This document shows positions 26,324 to 37,853 of a stretch of 64,000 nucleotides of DNA, one piece after another. Under the pieces are notes generated by a model that was given only the letters and a program-made list of their open reading frames with translations, ran no database searches and had not been told where the DNA came from. How positions within the stretch are numbered: position 1 is the stretch's first letter; each line of letters opens with the position of its first letter. This DNA is from Citreicoccus inhibens (GTDB lineage Bacteria > Myxococcota > Myxococcia > Myxococcales > Myxococcaceae): the NCBI RefSeq assembly GCF_019039035.1, contig NZ_JAHNZT010000017.1, forward strand, positions 102,386 through 166,385. The letters run 5' to 3'. The position numbers and the translations under genes are program-made.

Positions 26324-26824
26324 ATGGCGTTCAAGCTCGGACTCTCGACCCTGGCCCTCGGTGCGCTGCTGCTCGGTTCCACTGCCGCGAGCGCGCAGGA
26401 CGACGGCCTGAATCGCTGGAACACCAACGCGCGGGATGGCTGGAGCCACGAGTGGAGCGGCCCTCGCGATGGGCAGGAGGCGTTCCGCTACGACGATGAC
26501 GACGAGCGGACGCGGCGCTACATGCGGCCCCACGAGCACTCGGGCGACTGCCACCACGGCCCCGCGCCCCGCCCGGTGGACTCGCGCGGCCGCTACGAGC
26601 TGCAGACGGTGCAGCGCTGGGTGCCGGCGCGCTACGAGCAGGTCTGGGTCCCCGAGCAGTGCCGGGACCATGGCCACGGGTGGCGCCGCCGGGAGCGGTG
26701 CCGGGGTGGCTACTACGATCAGCAGTGGGTGCCCGGCCGCTACGAGACGGTCCAGGAGTGGGTCTGGGTTCCGTACGGCGGGCGTCACTGGCAGCAGGCC
26801 CGGCCGGCGAACTATTGGCGGTAG
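26324..26824 (+). CDS. Secreted protein with YE-x-VWVP repeats
   Basis: 166 residues. Signal peptide MAFKLGLSTLALGALLLGSTAASA, then an acidic/aromatic mature part. Three imperfect repeats around the core R-Y-E-x-V-x-x-W-V-P are seen (QRWVPARYEQVWVP, QQWVPGRYETVQEWVWVPYGG), separated by a Cys-containing basic loop (EQCRDHGHGWRRRERCRGGYYD). Similar YxWVP repeats occur in small secreted proteins of many proteobacteria, often of unknown role. A HEHSGDCHHG segment could bind metal. It starts at ATG 26324 and stands 42 nt before the SDR operon. Confidence 0.7.
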   Translation: MAFKLGLSTLALGALLLGSTAASAQDDGLNRWNTNARDGWSHEWSGPRDGQEAFRYDDDDERTRRYMRPHEHSGDCHHGPAPRPVDSRGRYELQTVQRWVPARYEQVWVPEQCRDHGHGWRRRERCRGGYYDQQWVPGRYETVQEWVWVPYGGRHWQQARPANYWR

Positions 26825-26866
26825 CGCAGTGCCTTTCCCCGTGCGCCCTGTTAGTGAAGGCGCCGC

Positions 26867-27592
26867 ATGGGGACAGCCTTCATCACCGGAGCGGGCATCC
26901 GCGTTGGAAGCGCGGTAGCCCGCGCCCTCGGTCGCGCCGGATATGACCTGGCGCTGCACGCCCACCGCTCGGTGGCGTCGCTGGAGTCCCTGGCCACCGA
27001 GCTGCGGTCGCTCGGTCGCCAGGTGACCCTGTACTCCGCCGACCTCGCGGACCCGGATGCGGTGGATGCCCTGGGCGCGCGGGTGCGCCAGGAGCATCCC
27101 GCCCTGGACGTGCTGGTCCACAACGCGGGCCTCTTCGAGCGCATCGACTTCGCGTCCATCTCCCGAGCCGCCTACCGCCGGATGCTCGGGGTGAACCTGG
27201 ACGCGCCCTTCTTCCTCACCCAGGCGCTGCTGCCGTCGCTGCTCGCGGGCAAGGACCCGCTGGTGGTGCACCTGACGGACATTGGCGGCGAGCGGCCGGT
27301 GAGTCAGTACGCGCACTATTCCGTGAGCAAGGCCGGCCTCATCATGCTGACCCGCGCGCTGGCGGTGGAGCTGGCCCCGCGCGTGCGCGTCAACGGCATC
27401 TCGCCCGGCACGGTGGCCTTCCCCGAGGACTTCGACGAGGCGGCGCGCCACGCCATCCTCCAGCGCATCCCATTGGGGCGCGAGGGCAGCGTGGAGGACA
27501 TCGCGCGCACGGTGGTGTTCCTCGCGCGCGAGGCCCCGTACATCACGGGGCAGATCATCGCCGTGGATGGCGGCAGGAGCGCGCAGCTATGA
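26867..27592 (+). CDS. SDR-family oxidoreductase, possible pteridine reductase
   Basis: 241 residues. NAD(P)-binding motif GAGIRVGSAVARAL (TGxxxGxG-like with Arg as in pteridine reductases), the D-x-A-D strand YSADLADPDAV, the NAG motif HNAGLFE, the Ser-Tyr-Lys centre DIGGERPVSQYAHYSVSKAG and a C-terminal GQIIAVDGGRS. The R-V pattern in the Gly motif and its position before a FolB-type gene suggest a FolM/PTR1-like dihydrobiopterin or folate reductase. The stop overlaps the start of the FolB-cupin gene (ATGA-type, 4 nt), so they are cotranslated. Confidence 0.78.
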   Translation: MGTAFITGAGIRVGSAVARALGRAGYDLALHAHRSVASLESLATELRSLGRQVTLYSADLADPDAVDALGARVRQEHPALDVLVHNAGLFERIDFASISRAAYRRMLGVNLDAPFFLTQALLPSLLAGKDPLVVHLTDIGGERPVSQYAHYSVSKAGLIMLTRALAVELAPRVRVNGISPGTVAFPEDFDEAARHAILQRIPLGREGSVEDIARTVVFLAREAPYITGQIIAVDGGRSAQL

Positions 27593-28422
27593 GTGACACC
27601 CCCTTCGTCCTCCCCTCGGTCACCGACGCGCAGGGCCGTCCGCTGGATGTCATCGAGGTGCGCGGCCTCACGGTGGACTGCATCGTCGGCATCTACAACC
27701 GCGAGCGCGTGGCACCGCAGCCGCTGCGATTGGACGTGGCGCTCTTCCTCGACACCCGCAGCGCGGCGGTGGGCGGGAAACTCGCGAGCACGGTGCACTA
27801 CGGTCGGCTTCTGGGAGAGCTGCGCTTCCTCCTGGAAGCGTGCCGCTTCGAGCTGCTGGAGTCCGCGGGCGAGGCCATCTGTCGCTACATCCTCGCGCCG
27901 CCCACGCAGGACGCGCCGCGGGCCCAGGTGCACGCCGTCACGGTGCGCATCACCAAGCCAGAGGCGCTGCGGCGCCTCGCGGTGCCCTCGCTCCAGGTGC
28001 ACCGCTCCGCGCGCGAGATGAACTATGTGGTGGAGGAGAAGCACTTCGGCCGGGTGGACATCATCCACGAGGGCGCCAACTACGGCGTCTATCGGCTGCG
28101 CGTGAAGCCCGGCGGCTTCATCCCCACGCATCGGCATGAGCGGATGGAGGAGAGCGAGCTGATGATCGGCCCGGGCCTCCTGCTCCAGGGCCGTCCCGTC
28201 GCGCGAGGCATGGCCTTCCTCTGGGCGCCGGGCTTCGTGCACCGCTACGACAACCCCACCTCCATCGAGCAGACCGTCCTCTGCGTGGACCGGCCTCGCT
28301 TCATCCCCTCGGATGAGGTGGAGACCGAGCCGCCCGCGGGAGGGCTGGTGCCCGCGGTGGGGACGTCCTTCTATCCGCACGAAGAGCCCGCCACGCCGCC
28401 CAGCTCGGACGGCCACGCGTGA
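27589..28422 (+). CDS. Dihydroneopterin aldolase (FolB) fused to a cupin domain
   Basis: 277 residues. Residues about 18-140 match dihydroneopterin aldolase: IEVRGLTVDCIVGIYNRERVAPQPL, the Tyr in STVHYGRLLGELRF, ELLESAGEAICRYIL and the catalytic Lys in VRITKPEAL. FolB makes 6-hydroxymethyl-dihydropterin in folate synthesis. Residues about 170-250 are a cupin: VKPGGFIPTHRHERMEESELMIGPGLLLQGRPVARGMAFLWAPGFVHRYDN, with metal-ligand histidines. The fusion is unusual. It overlaps both neighbours by 4 nt (SDR before, SDR after), so all three are translated in series. The cupin could bind a pterin product or act on a side reaction; the role is open. Confidence 0.8.
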   Translation: MSDTPFVLPSVTDAQGRPLDVIEVRGLTVDCIVGIYNRERVAPQPLRLDVALFLDTRSAAVGGKLASTVHYGRLLGELRFLLEACRFELLESAGEAICRYILAPPTQDAPRAQVHAVTVRITKPEALRRLAVPSLQVHRSAREMNYVVEEKHFGRVDIIHEGANYGVYRLRVKPGGFIPTHRHERMEESELMIGPGLLLQGRPVARGMAFLWAPGFVHRYDNPTSIEQTVLCVDRPRFIPSDEVETEPPAGGLVPAVGTSFYPHEEPATPPSSDGHA

Positions 28423-29201
28423 GCGGGCCGGTGGGCACGCGCAAGGTGCTCGTCACGGGCGGCGGCACGGGCATTGGCCGCGCGGTGGCGGAGCGGCTCT
28501 TGCGCGAGGGCGCCCAGGTGGTGCTCACGGGGCGGCGCGCGCACGTGCTGGAGGATGTCGCGCGCGAGTATCCGGGGCGAGCCTTCGCCTTGCCGTGTGA
28601 CCTGTCCTCGCCCGAGGCGCGCGAGGGACTGCTCGGCCGCGCCGCGACGCTCCTGTGCGGACTGGATGGGTGGGTGCACAGCGCGGGGCAGGCGGTGCAT
28701 CAGTCGCCGGGCCACATCGACGAGGCAGCGCTTCGCTCGCAGCTCGAAGTGAACCTGGTGGCGCCGCTGCGGTTGGGTGAACAGGCGTTGGAGGTGCTGG
28801 AGCGTGGAGGCGCCATGGTGTTCGTGGCCTCCACGTTGGCGGTTCGCCCCATCGTCACCAGCGCGGTGTACAGCGCGGCGAAGGCGGGGCTGCTTCAGGT
28901 GATGCGCGTGCTGGCGTTGGCGGGAGCCCCGCGACAGGTGCGCGCCAACGCGGTGCTGCCCGGCGTGGTGGACACGGAGATGGTGCGAGCGCCGCGCCTG
29001 GAGCCGGGGGAGGCTCCGCTGTCCGCGACGGAGCGGGCGGCGCGGGTGGCGGCGCAGCTCGATGGGCTGCGCGCGTTGCATCCGCTGGGACGGCTCGGGT
29101 CGCCGGGGGACGTGGCGGCCGCGGTGCATCAACTGCTCGGCGCGTCCTGGGCCACCGGCACCGAGCTGGTATTGGACGGCGGGCTGCTCCTGCGCGAGTA
29201 G
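28419..29201 (+). CDS. SDR-family oxidoreductase
   Basis: 260 residues, starting at a GTG that overlaps the TGA of the FolB-cupin gene (GTGA). Motifs: GGGTGIGRAVAERLL, CDLSSPEAREGL, HSAGQAV, the catalytic VASTLAVRPIVTSAVYSAAKAG and TELVLDGGLLL. All key residues of classical SDR enzymes are present. Upstream SDR and FolB suggest a joint pterin-related pathway, though this SDR has no pteridine-reductase Arg in its Gly motif and could act on another carbonyl. The next gene, a queuosine-precursor transporter, starts 43 nt later on the same strand. Confidence 0.78.
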   Translation: MSGPVGTRKVLVTGGGTGIGRAVAERLLREGAQVVLTGRRAHVLEDVAREYPGRAFALPCDLSSPEAREGLLGRAATLLCGLDGWVHSAGQAVHQSPGHIDEAALRSQLEVNLVAPLRLGEQALEVLERGGAMVFVASTLAVRPIVTSAVYSAAKAGLLQVMRVLALAGAPRQVRANAVLPGVVDTEMVRAPRLEPGEAPLSATERAARVAAQLDGLRALHPLGRLGSPGDVAAAVHQLLGASWATGTELVLDGGLLLRE

Positions 29202-29244
29202 TCCGCGGCATGAAGCGAGCCTCGGCTCGCGTGAAGGAAGCGGG

Positions 29245-29979
29245 ATGAATCTGGACAGGAGGACACAACTCTTCGTCGTGCTCGCGGGATTCTTCGTCAC
29301 CGCGCTGACGCTGGGCGACATCATCGGCCCGAAGCTCTTCGAGGTGCACCTGGGCTCCATCACCGCGGTGATGTCGGCGGGCATCCTGGCGTTCCCGGTG
29401 ACGTTCGTCCTCACCGACATCCTCAACGAGTTCTACGGGAAGAAGGCCGCGCGCTTCATCACCTGGGTGGGCTTCTCGATGGGCGTCTTCGCCATCGTGG
29501 TCATCGCCGCGTCCGTGCGGGTTCCCTGGGCGCCCTTCACCACGAAGCCGGGCTACCCGGGCGCGGTCGAGGCCGCCTACAACAACGTCTTCGGCGGCTC
29601 GCAGCGCATCCTCTTCGCGTCCATGGCGGCGTACCTGGTGGGCCAGTACACCGACATCGCCGTGTTCAATCTCCTGAAGCGTGTCACGCGCAACCGATTC
29701 CTCTGGCTGCGCGCCACGGGCTCCACCGCGGTGTCTCAGCTCATCGACACCGTGGTCATCCAGTTCTTCGCGTGGTGGGGCGTGCTCGAGGTGCCGGTCA
29801 TCCTCGACATCATCTTCAGCTCGTATGTCGTGAAGCTGCTGGTGGCCATTGGACTGACGCCGCTCATCTACGCGGGCCATGTGCTCGTGGAGCGCAAGCT
29901 CGGGATGGCGCCCGTGGTGTTGGGCTCGGACGGGGAGCCCGTTCCGGACGCGGGGGCGGTGACAGCGTCCACCATTTGA
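29245..29979 (+). CDS. yhhQ: Queuosine precursor transporter (YhhQ/DUF165 family)
   Basis: 244 residues from ATG 29245. About six hydrophobic helices with the family pattern ITAVMSAGILAFPVTFVLTDILNEFYGKKAARF, then YLVGQYTDIAVFNLLKR and STAVSQLIDTVVIQFFAWWG. YhhQ imports 7-cyano-7-deazaguanine (preQ0/preQ1) for queuosine in tRNA. A pterin-related operon precedes it and queD (6-carboxytetrahydropterin synthase) lies 2.4 kb away on the other strand, which supports the assignment. A C-terminal 20-residue acidic tail is extra. Confidence 0.85.
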   Translation: MNLDRRTQLFVVLAGFFVTALTLGDIIGPKLFEVHLGSITAVMSAGILAFPVTFVLTDILNEFYGKKAARFITWVGFSMGVFAIVVIAASVRVPWAPFTTKPGYPGAVEAAYNNVFGGSQRILFASMAAYLVGQYTDIAVFNLLKRVTRNRFLWLRATGSTAVSQLIDTVVIQFFAWWGVLEVPVILDIIFSSYVVKLLVAIGLTPLIYAGHVLVERKLGMAPVVLGSDGEPVPDAGAVTASTI

Positions 29980-30191
29980 GCCAACTGCTTGGGTTGAGAG
30001 AATTTCAGACGACGAGAGGCGCGTCCGACGTCAACGCGTGCGCGTTGAGTGGGGACGCAGTTTTCGTGGACCCAACGGATGAGCCCATGGAGGGAGCGTC
30101 CGCGCGGGGCCGGCACGTGCGTTGCTGGGGCCGGGCACGCGGTCCAGTGCGCGATGCCAGGGGGCAGGCGCGAGCCGCGAGGGGCTGCGTC

Positions 30192-31034
30192 ATGTCGCGC
30201 AACGTGCTGTGGGCATACGGTCACTTCTCCGACAACGCGCCCAGGTCCATCATGGCCGACGTCCAGAACATCGGGACCACGGCCTTTGACGTGGTGGTGC
30301 TGCCCTTCCTCCACGTCCAGCCCGACGGCGTGCTCCACCTCAACGACACGCCGGTGTCGCAGCTCTGGTCGGGCCTGCCAGACGCGCTCCGCCAGCTCAA
30401 GACGGGCTTCCCCATCCGGCGCAAGCTGCTCGTGTCACTGGGGCCTTTCCAGGCGGACTTCACCGCCGCCACGCGGGACCTGAAAGGCTTCGCGGAGCGG
30501 CTCGCCGACTTCCTCGCCACCTATCACCTGGACGGGCTGGACCTGGACTTCGAGGGGGACTTCTCGGACCCCGCCAACGTGGACCGCATCGCGGGCATCG
30601 TCAATGCGTGCCATGAAATGGCGGCGCGCCCGCTCATCACCTTATCTCCCTTCAAGGACACCGCGTTCTGGGCGGGGCGGCGCGGCGTGTTGTCTCGGAC
30701 CACCACGCGGACGGGCAACAAGGTGAGCTGGCTTCACGTGCAGCTCTACGCGGGTGAATACAACACCGCGCCCTCGGGCTGGGCCACGCGCTTCCACGCC
30801 TGGGCGCGCGCCGTCACCGAGGGGCCCAACCGCATCACCGAGGCCGACGCTCCCGCCTTCCTCGTCCCAGGCTGCAACGCGGAGACGTACTCGCCGCAGC
30901 AACTCACCACCGCCATCGCGGCGGTCCGCGAGCAGCACCCTGCGATGGGGGGCGCGTTCGTCTGGAACTACGACGCGTTCGTCGCCCGAGCCAGCGTCTG
31001 GGCGACCACCATCCGTGGCGCGCTGAGCCCCTAG
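30192..31034 (+). CDS. GH18-like glycosidase or chitinase-like protein
   Basis: 280 residues from ATG 30192, with GAGGGG before it; longer upstream codons are rejected. The chitinase signature DxxDxDxE is complete: D114-G-L-D117-L-D119-F-E121 in the block YHLDGLDLDFEGDF. The start NVLWAYGHF, the strand KLLVSLGPFQADF and the C-terminal GAFVWNYDAFV fit a small GH18 TIM barrel. No signal peptide follows this start, so either export uses another route or the protein acts inside the cell. GH18 enzymes cut chitin, chitosan or peptidoglycan-like beta-1,4 N-acetyl sugars. Not near any obvious partner. Confidence 0.72.
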   Translation: MSRNVLWAYGHFSDNAPRSIMADVQNIGTTAFDVVVLPFLHVQPDGVLHLNDTPVSQLWSGLPDALRQLKTGFPIRRKLLVSLGPFQADFTAATRDLKGFAERLADFLATYHLDGLDLDFEGDFSDPANVDRIAGIVNACHEMAARPLITLSPFKDTAFWAGRRGVLSRTTTRTGNKVSWLHVQLYAGEYNTAPSGWATRFHAWARAVTEGPNRITEADAPAFLVPGCNAETYSPQQLTTAIAAVREQHPAMGGAFVWNYDAFVARASVWATTIRGALSP

Positions 31035-31145
31035 TCACCACCCGCTCCATGGCGTGAGGGAATGGCCGCGGCCTCGCGCGGAGTGTCAAAGACTCGCGGT
31101 CTCTATGTGATGAGGCTATAGAAATCCCGTCAGGGGGAAATTGCC

Positions 31146-32339
31146 ATGTCCTCGCGTCCGCATCGCGAAGCAGTGACTGCCTTGGTTTCACCTGAGCCGG
31201 GAGAGGCTCCGCCGCGCGTGCCGGGGAAGCGGGGGCGGCTCGAAGCCGTGGATGCCGCACGAGGCACGGTCATGATGTTCGTGTTCCTGGCGCACTTCGC
31301 GGATGCGTATCTGTATCCGCTGGGGGGCGCGGCGGAGCACCTGCGAGAGCGGTTGTATCTGCTCACGATGATGGCCTCGCCGGGTTTCATGCTCATCAGC
31401 GGGCTGATGCTGGGGTTGTTGTATGCGCGGCGGCGAGGACGCTTCGCGCCGCTGCGTCGTCAGCTCCAGCGGCGCGCGCTCTTCCTGCTCACGGTGGGGC
31501 ACCTGGTCATCGTCCCGACGTATCGCCTCTGGGCGGAGCATCCCTGGTGGGCCGTGCGGGTGATGCCGGTGACAGACACCATCGGGTTGGCGTTGTTGTT
31601 GGGGCCGTTCGTCATCTCGCGGTTGAGTGCTCGGGCGCGCGCGGTGCTGGGGTTGCTCCTGTTCGCGGGGAGCTGGGCGCTCAGCCTGGGCTGGTGGCCC
31701 GAGGCGATGCCGCTGCGACTGCTCAAGGAAGTGCTCTTCGGCCAGCGCGAGCTGAGCGTGCTGCTGACGTGCTTCCCGGTGGTGCCGTGGTTTGGCGTCT
31801 ACCTGGGCGGCACCGTGCTGGGCGAGTGGTTGGGCACCTCGCCTCGGACGGAGGAGGTGGCGGGGCGCTTCCAGCGGGTGGGGCTGCTGGCCGGGACGCT
31901 GGGCGTGCTGCTCGTGGGGCTGCACATGGTGATGAAGCGGGTGGGCGGCGGTCTGCTGGGGCAGGACCTCTTCGGGGCCCTGTACTCGCTCACGTCCCAC
32001 TCGCAGAAGTATCCGCCGGGGCCCGCGTATGTCGCGCTGTACGGCGGGGCTTCGCTGTCCACGCTCGGCTTGCTGATGCGCGCGGAGCAGACCGGTGTGC
32101 TCACGCGCTATCTGCGGTGGGCGGCCGTGGTGGGGCGCCACTCGCTGATGGCGTTCATGCTCCAGTACTACGTGTACTACGTGGGCATCCACGCGCTGCG
32201 CCTGCCGTACTTCCGGCTGTGGCCGCTGCTGTTCGTGGCCACGGTGGCGGTGTTGTGGGCAGTGCTCTGGACGTGGGATGCCCGCGAGGCGGGGGCGCGG
32301 CAGCCGGAGCCGCTGCCCACCACGGGCGGGCGCGCCTGA
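31146..32339 (+). CDS. Multi-pass membrane acyltransferase-like protein (DUF1624/HGSNAT type)
   Basis: 397 residues. A 35-residue cytosolic start leads into about ten hydrophobic helices. The first, RLEAVDAARGTVMMFVFLAHF, with FMLISGLMLGLLYARRRG next, follows the heparan-alpha-glucosaminide N-acetyltransferase/DUF1624 and acyltransferase-3 families, which transfer acyl groups across a membrane. The catalytic His is plausibly the one in LAHF. C-terminal WAAVVGRHSLMAFMLQYYVYYVGIHALRLPYF also fits. Nothing nearby shows the acceptor (polysaccharide or glycan is usual). Confidence 0.7.
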   Translation: MSSRPHREAVTALVSPEPGEAPPRVPGKRGRLEAVDAARGTVMMFVFLAHFADAYLYPLGGAAEHLRERLYLLTMMASPGFMLISGLMLGLLYARRRGRFAPLRRQLQRRALFLLTVGHLVIVPTYRLWAEHPWWAVRVMPVTDTIGLALLLGPFVISRLSARARAVLGLLLFAGSWALSLGWWPEAMPLRLLKEVLFGQRELSVLLTCFPVVPWFGVYLGGTVLGEWLGTSPRTEEVAGRFQRVGLLAGTLGVLLVGLHMVMKRVGGGLLGQDLFGALYSLTSHSQKYPPGPAYVALYGGASLSTLGLLMRAEQTGVLTRYLRWAAVVGRHSLMAFMLQYYVYYVGIHALRLPYFRLWPLLFVATVAVLWAVLWTWDAREAGARQPEPLPTTGGRA

Positions 32340-32370
32340 GCGAGGCTCCTCGCCGCCCCATCAGGCGAGG

Positions 32371-32730
32371 CTACTCGCCGCCCTCATAGATGCAGCCGCT
32401 GGTGCAGGTCTCGCGAACCATGATGCGCGAGAGCTGGGGCAGGGTGGGGCGCAAGCGCTGCCAGATCCACCGGGCGAGGTTCTCGCTCGTGGGGTTCTCC
32501 AGGCCCTCCACCTCGTTGAGGTAGTAGTGGTCCAGCCGGGCATGCAGGGGGGCGAAGGCCTCCTTGATGTCAGAGAAGTCCATGACCCAGCCGGACTGCT
32601 CGCCCACGGGACCGCGGACGTGCACCTCCACGCGATAGCTGTGCCCATGGAGCCGACTGCACTTGTGGCCGGGGGGCACGTGGGGAAGCCGGTGGGCGGC
32701 CTCGAAGGTGAATTCCTTGAAGATGTCCAA
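32371..32730 (-). CDS. queD: 6-carboxytetrahydropterin synthase QueD
   Basis: 119 residues, the standard length. It converts dihydroneopterin triphosphate to 6-carboxytetrahydropterin in queuosine synthesis. Zinc ligands His13, His28 and His30 and the catalytic Cys24 are present in [11 protein letters not shown] and [10 protein letters not shown]; the base Asp/His pair is in LDHYYLN and the end shows [11 protein letters not shown] and [13 protein letters not shown], as in QueD rather than PTPS-III. The start is ATG 32730. The nearby yhhQ transporter and the pterin-related operon fit a local queuosine/folate theme. Confidence 0.9.
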   Translation of the reverse strand: MDIFKEFTFEAAHRLPHVPPGHKCSRLHGHSYRVEVHVRGPVGEQSGWVMDFSDIKEAFAPLHARLDHYYLNEVEGLENPTSENLARWIWQRLRPTLPQLSRIMVRETCTSGCIYEGGE

Positions 32731-32917
32731 GGTGTCTCCTGACAGCGGGCGCGCGAGTAATCACGGCGCTGCACCTTGCGTCAAGGCACGCGCGCCGAGC
32801 CGGTCCGCCGTCCACCGCTCCAGGGCGCCGGGTTGGGTGCCAGTGGGGCGGGCTGCCCCTGGCTCGCCGAGACGTGTAGAGTGGGGCACCCTCACCCTCT
32901 CCCCCCCACGTCCCCAC

Positions 32918-34886
32918 GTGCCGTCCTCGTCGGAATCCGCCTTCGGCATCGTCCTGGTCCCGCCGTCCTCGGCTGCCCGTGAGCCACTGAGCGAGGCCGC
33001 CGGGAGGGCCGGGCTGCACGTGGTGGACAGTCCGGATGACGCCGCGCTCGCCCTGGTGGACCTCACCGCGCCCGGCTGCGGTCCGGCGGTGGTGGAGCTG
33101 CTCACGTCCTTCAACGGGCCCCACCTCACCTTGCTGGCCCTGGTGGACCCCGGAGAGCGCGGCTTCGCGGCGGTGGAGACGCTGCGCCCCGCGGACATCC
33201 TCACCCCCCAGGGGCTTTCCAGCGAGCTGACGTGGCGCCTGCAGCGCGCCGCCGAGCGCCACCGCGAGCGCGAGGAGCAGGCGCGGAGCCAGACGGACCT
33301 GGCGCTCCTGCTGGAGCTCACGGCCGACTACGCGGAGAGCTCCGACGTGGAGGCGCTCCTCCACGGCGTCACGCGGCGTCTGGCGGAGAAGCTGGACATC
33401 GCGCGCGCCACGCTGGTGATGCTGGGCGGCTCGCCGGGCGAGGGCGTCATCGTCGCGGCCAGCGACGACCCGGCCCTCAAGGACCTGCGCATCGAGCTGG
33501 CGCGCTACCCCGAGATTCGCGAGGTGGTGCGCACGGGCAAGCCGGTGGTGATGCAGGAGGCGGCCACGCATCCGCTGCTCGGGGACGTGGAGCGCCGCGC
33601 CGTGGCCGCGCGAGGCATCCACGCCATCGCCGCGCTGCCGCTGCCCATCCGGGGCGAGGTGCGCGGTGTGTTGCTCCTGCGCGCCGCGGGACGGCGCCGG
33701 GCGTTCAGCCCCCGGGAGATCGACTTCCTCACCACCGTGGCCCACGCCACCGCCGTGGCGCTGCGCAACGCCTCGGTGCTCCAGAAGGTGCGAGGCCAGA
33801 CGGAGGCGGAGAAGACCGCGCGCCTCGCGGCCGAGGAGAAGGCCGCCTCCTTCAAGCCGTACCAGCTCTTCTTCGCCCACGTCAGCGAGGGCGTGGCCAT
33901 CCTCGACGACAAGGCCTGCGTGTTGTCGCTCAACCCCTCGGGCGCGGCGATGCTGGACCTGCCCGCCGCCGAGGCGCGAGGGCGTCACCTGCACCAGGTG
34001 ACTCAGCCGGTGGATGACGGCGTGTTGATGGAGTTGGTGACGTCCGCCGCGCGGGGCGAAGCGCGCTCGGGGGTGGACGTGGTGGTGCGCACGGCGGCGG
34101 GGCGTTGCCTCACGCTGTCCATGTCCGCCGCGCCGCTGCGCGACGAGGACGCGGCCACCATCCTCTCGTTCCGGGACGTGACGCACGCGCGCAAGCTGGA
34201 GGACGAGCTGCGCCAGACGAAGGACTTCCTGGAGCGGCTCATCGACTCGTCGGTGGACGCCATCATCGCCGCCGACCTCAAGGGCCGCATCATCCTGTAC
34301 AACAAGGGCGCCGAGGCCATGTGTGGCTTCAGCGCGCAGGAGGCCCTGGCCCACCTCACCGTGGAGCAGCTGTATCCGCCCGGGGTGGCCCGTCGCATCA
34401 TGGCGCAGCTGCGCAGCCAGGAGCATGGCGGCCGCGGCCGGCTGTCGCTCGTCCGCCAGGAGCTGGTCCACCGCACCGGCGAGCGCGTGCCGGTCAACAT
34501 GACGGCGTCCATTGTCTACGAGGGCGGGCGCGAGTCCTTCAGCGTGGGCATCTTCACGGACCTGCGAGACCGCGTGCAGTTGGAGCGCAAGCTGTCGGAC
34601 GTGGAGACGCGGCTGGAGGAGAGCGAGAAGAGCGCGGTCATCGTCGCGCTGGCGGGCACCGCCGCGCACGAGCTGAACCAGCCGTTGACGTCGGTGATGG
34701 GGTACGCGGAGTTGCTGAAGCGCAAGCTGAAGGAGGAGGACTTCGCCTACCGCCCCGTGGACATCATCTACCGGGAGGCGGAGCGCATGGCGGAGATCGT
34801 CCGCAAGATTGGGAAGATCACCCGCTACGAGACGAAGTCCTACGTGGGGGCGCAGCAGATCCTCGACCTGGACAAGGCGACCTCCC

Positions 34887-34897
<11 letters not shown>
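32918..34897 (+). CDS. PAS/GAF sensor protein ending in a HisKA domain, no ATPase domain
   Basis: 659 residues from GTG 32918 with no visible ribosome site, so translation may be leaderless. Residues ~1-125 resemble a receiver-like or sensor region without a clear phospho-Asp motif; ~130-290 is a GAF domain (ALLLELTADYAESS); ~310-430 and ~440-560 are two PAS domains (DGVLMELVTSAARG; FLERLIDSSVDAIIAADLKGRIILYN). The H-box is intact (TAAHELNQPLTSVMGYAELLKRK), but the protein stops about 75 residues after it with no N, G1 or G2 boxes, so it cannot bind ATP. The next gene overlaps by 11 nt and encodes a complete kinase, which could phosphorylate this His in trans. Confidence 0.75.
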
Positions 34898-36806
<1,909 letters not shown>

Positions 36807-36821
36807 GCGGGGCGGCGGGGC

Positions 36822-37688
36822 TCAGTCCTCGCCCGCCTCGTCATCCAACTCGCGGGTGAACTCCTCCTTCGACAGCAGGCCCTTGCGCGCCATGATGCGC
36901 ATGAGCGCCCAGAAGCGGCGCTCCAGCTCCTCCAGCCGCTCGGGCTCCTCGCGCGCCTGTCCGAAGAGGTAGTCCAGGTCATCCAACACGCCGCCGGAGC
37001 TTCGCGGGCGCGCGGCGGGGGCCTGCTCCCGGCGCTGCTTGCGCTGTGCCTCGCGCTCCCGGATGAGGTCCGCCAGCGAGGTGCGCTGGGTCTTCTCTCC
37101 GGCGGGCAGCTCCTCGCCGACGATGACCTCCTCGTCATCCTCCTCCTCCAGCACCGTCACGGGGCGCGCGGCGGGTCGAGCCACCGCGGGCCGCGCCGCC
37201 ACGGCGGTGCGCTCCGGTGCGCCGGGCCGGGGCGCGGAGGTCACCGGCACCCTGTGGTAGTAGCGGAGGATGGCGCTGCGCACCGCCGACAGCGCCGCCA
37301 CGCGCGCACTCACCTTGAGTCCGGTGGTGAACTCCATCTCCTCCACGGCCGTCACGTTGAGCGGGTCGCTCAGCGCCACCACGAGCTGTCGGCGCCCGCC
37401 CACGCTCTCCAGCGCGAAAGGGAACAGGTCGTGCTGCTCACAGAAGCGGGCACGCAGCATGTGCACCGCGGCCCAGTCCGGGGAGATCGCCGCCAGGTCC
37501 ACCTGCGGGATGCCCAAGGCTTCGCTCAGGGCTTGCGCCAGGGTCGCCTCGGTGATGGCGCCCTGTGCGATGAGCGTCACCCCCAGTCGTTGCCGGGTCT
37601 GCCGCTGGGCGGCGAGTCCCGCCTCGAGCTGCGCGGGGCTGATCGCCCCTCGCTCCACCAGGAGTTCTCCAATGCGCTTCCGGGCCAT
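36822..37688 (-). CDS. Stand-alone MshEN/T2SSE_N-domain protein
   Basis: 288 residues from ATG 37688 (MARKRIGELLVERG). The N-terminal ~150 residues are an MshEN domain with tandem R-(I/L)-G-x-x-L motifs, RIGELLVERGAISPAQLEAGLAAQ and RLGVTLIAQGAITEATLAQALSEAL, which in other proteins bind cyclic di-GMP or ATP. After it come a Pro/Ala linker, an acidic stretch (LEEEDDEEVIVGEE) and a helical C terminus (LRDLIREREAQRKQRREQ-like, then RRFWALMRIMARKGLLSKEEFTREL). The GspE/PilB ATPase domain normally joined to this module is absent. It diverges from the aglR-like operon across about 310 nt, so a role in motility control is possible. Confidence 0.75.
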   Translation of the reverse strand: MARKRIGELLVERGAISPAQLEAGLAAQRQTRQRLGVTLIAQGAITEATLAQALSEALGIPQVDLAAISPDWAAVHMLRARFCEQHDLFPFALESVGGRRQLVVALSDPLNVTAVEEMEFTTGLKVSARVAALSAVRSAILRYYHRVPVTSAPRPGAPERTAVAARPAVARPAARPVTVLEEEDDEEVIVGEELPAGEKTQRTSLADLIREREAQRKQRREQAPAARPRSSGGVLDDLDYLFGQAREEPERLEELERRFWALMRIMARKGLLSKEEFTRELDDEAGED

Positions 37689-37853
37689 GGTCCGCGCGCA
37701 TACCATGCCCCGGCGCTCCTCCCCAGTCGTCCGCCCCCCGGCTGTCCGACGGTTGGGAATGCGCCAGCGCAGGTGTCCGATGGTTCAAGGACAAGAGGCA
37801 CTTCAGCGCAAAATTCCTGTGAGATTTCAGGGTGTAACGCGAGCCGCGCTGCC

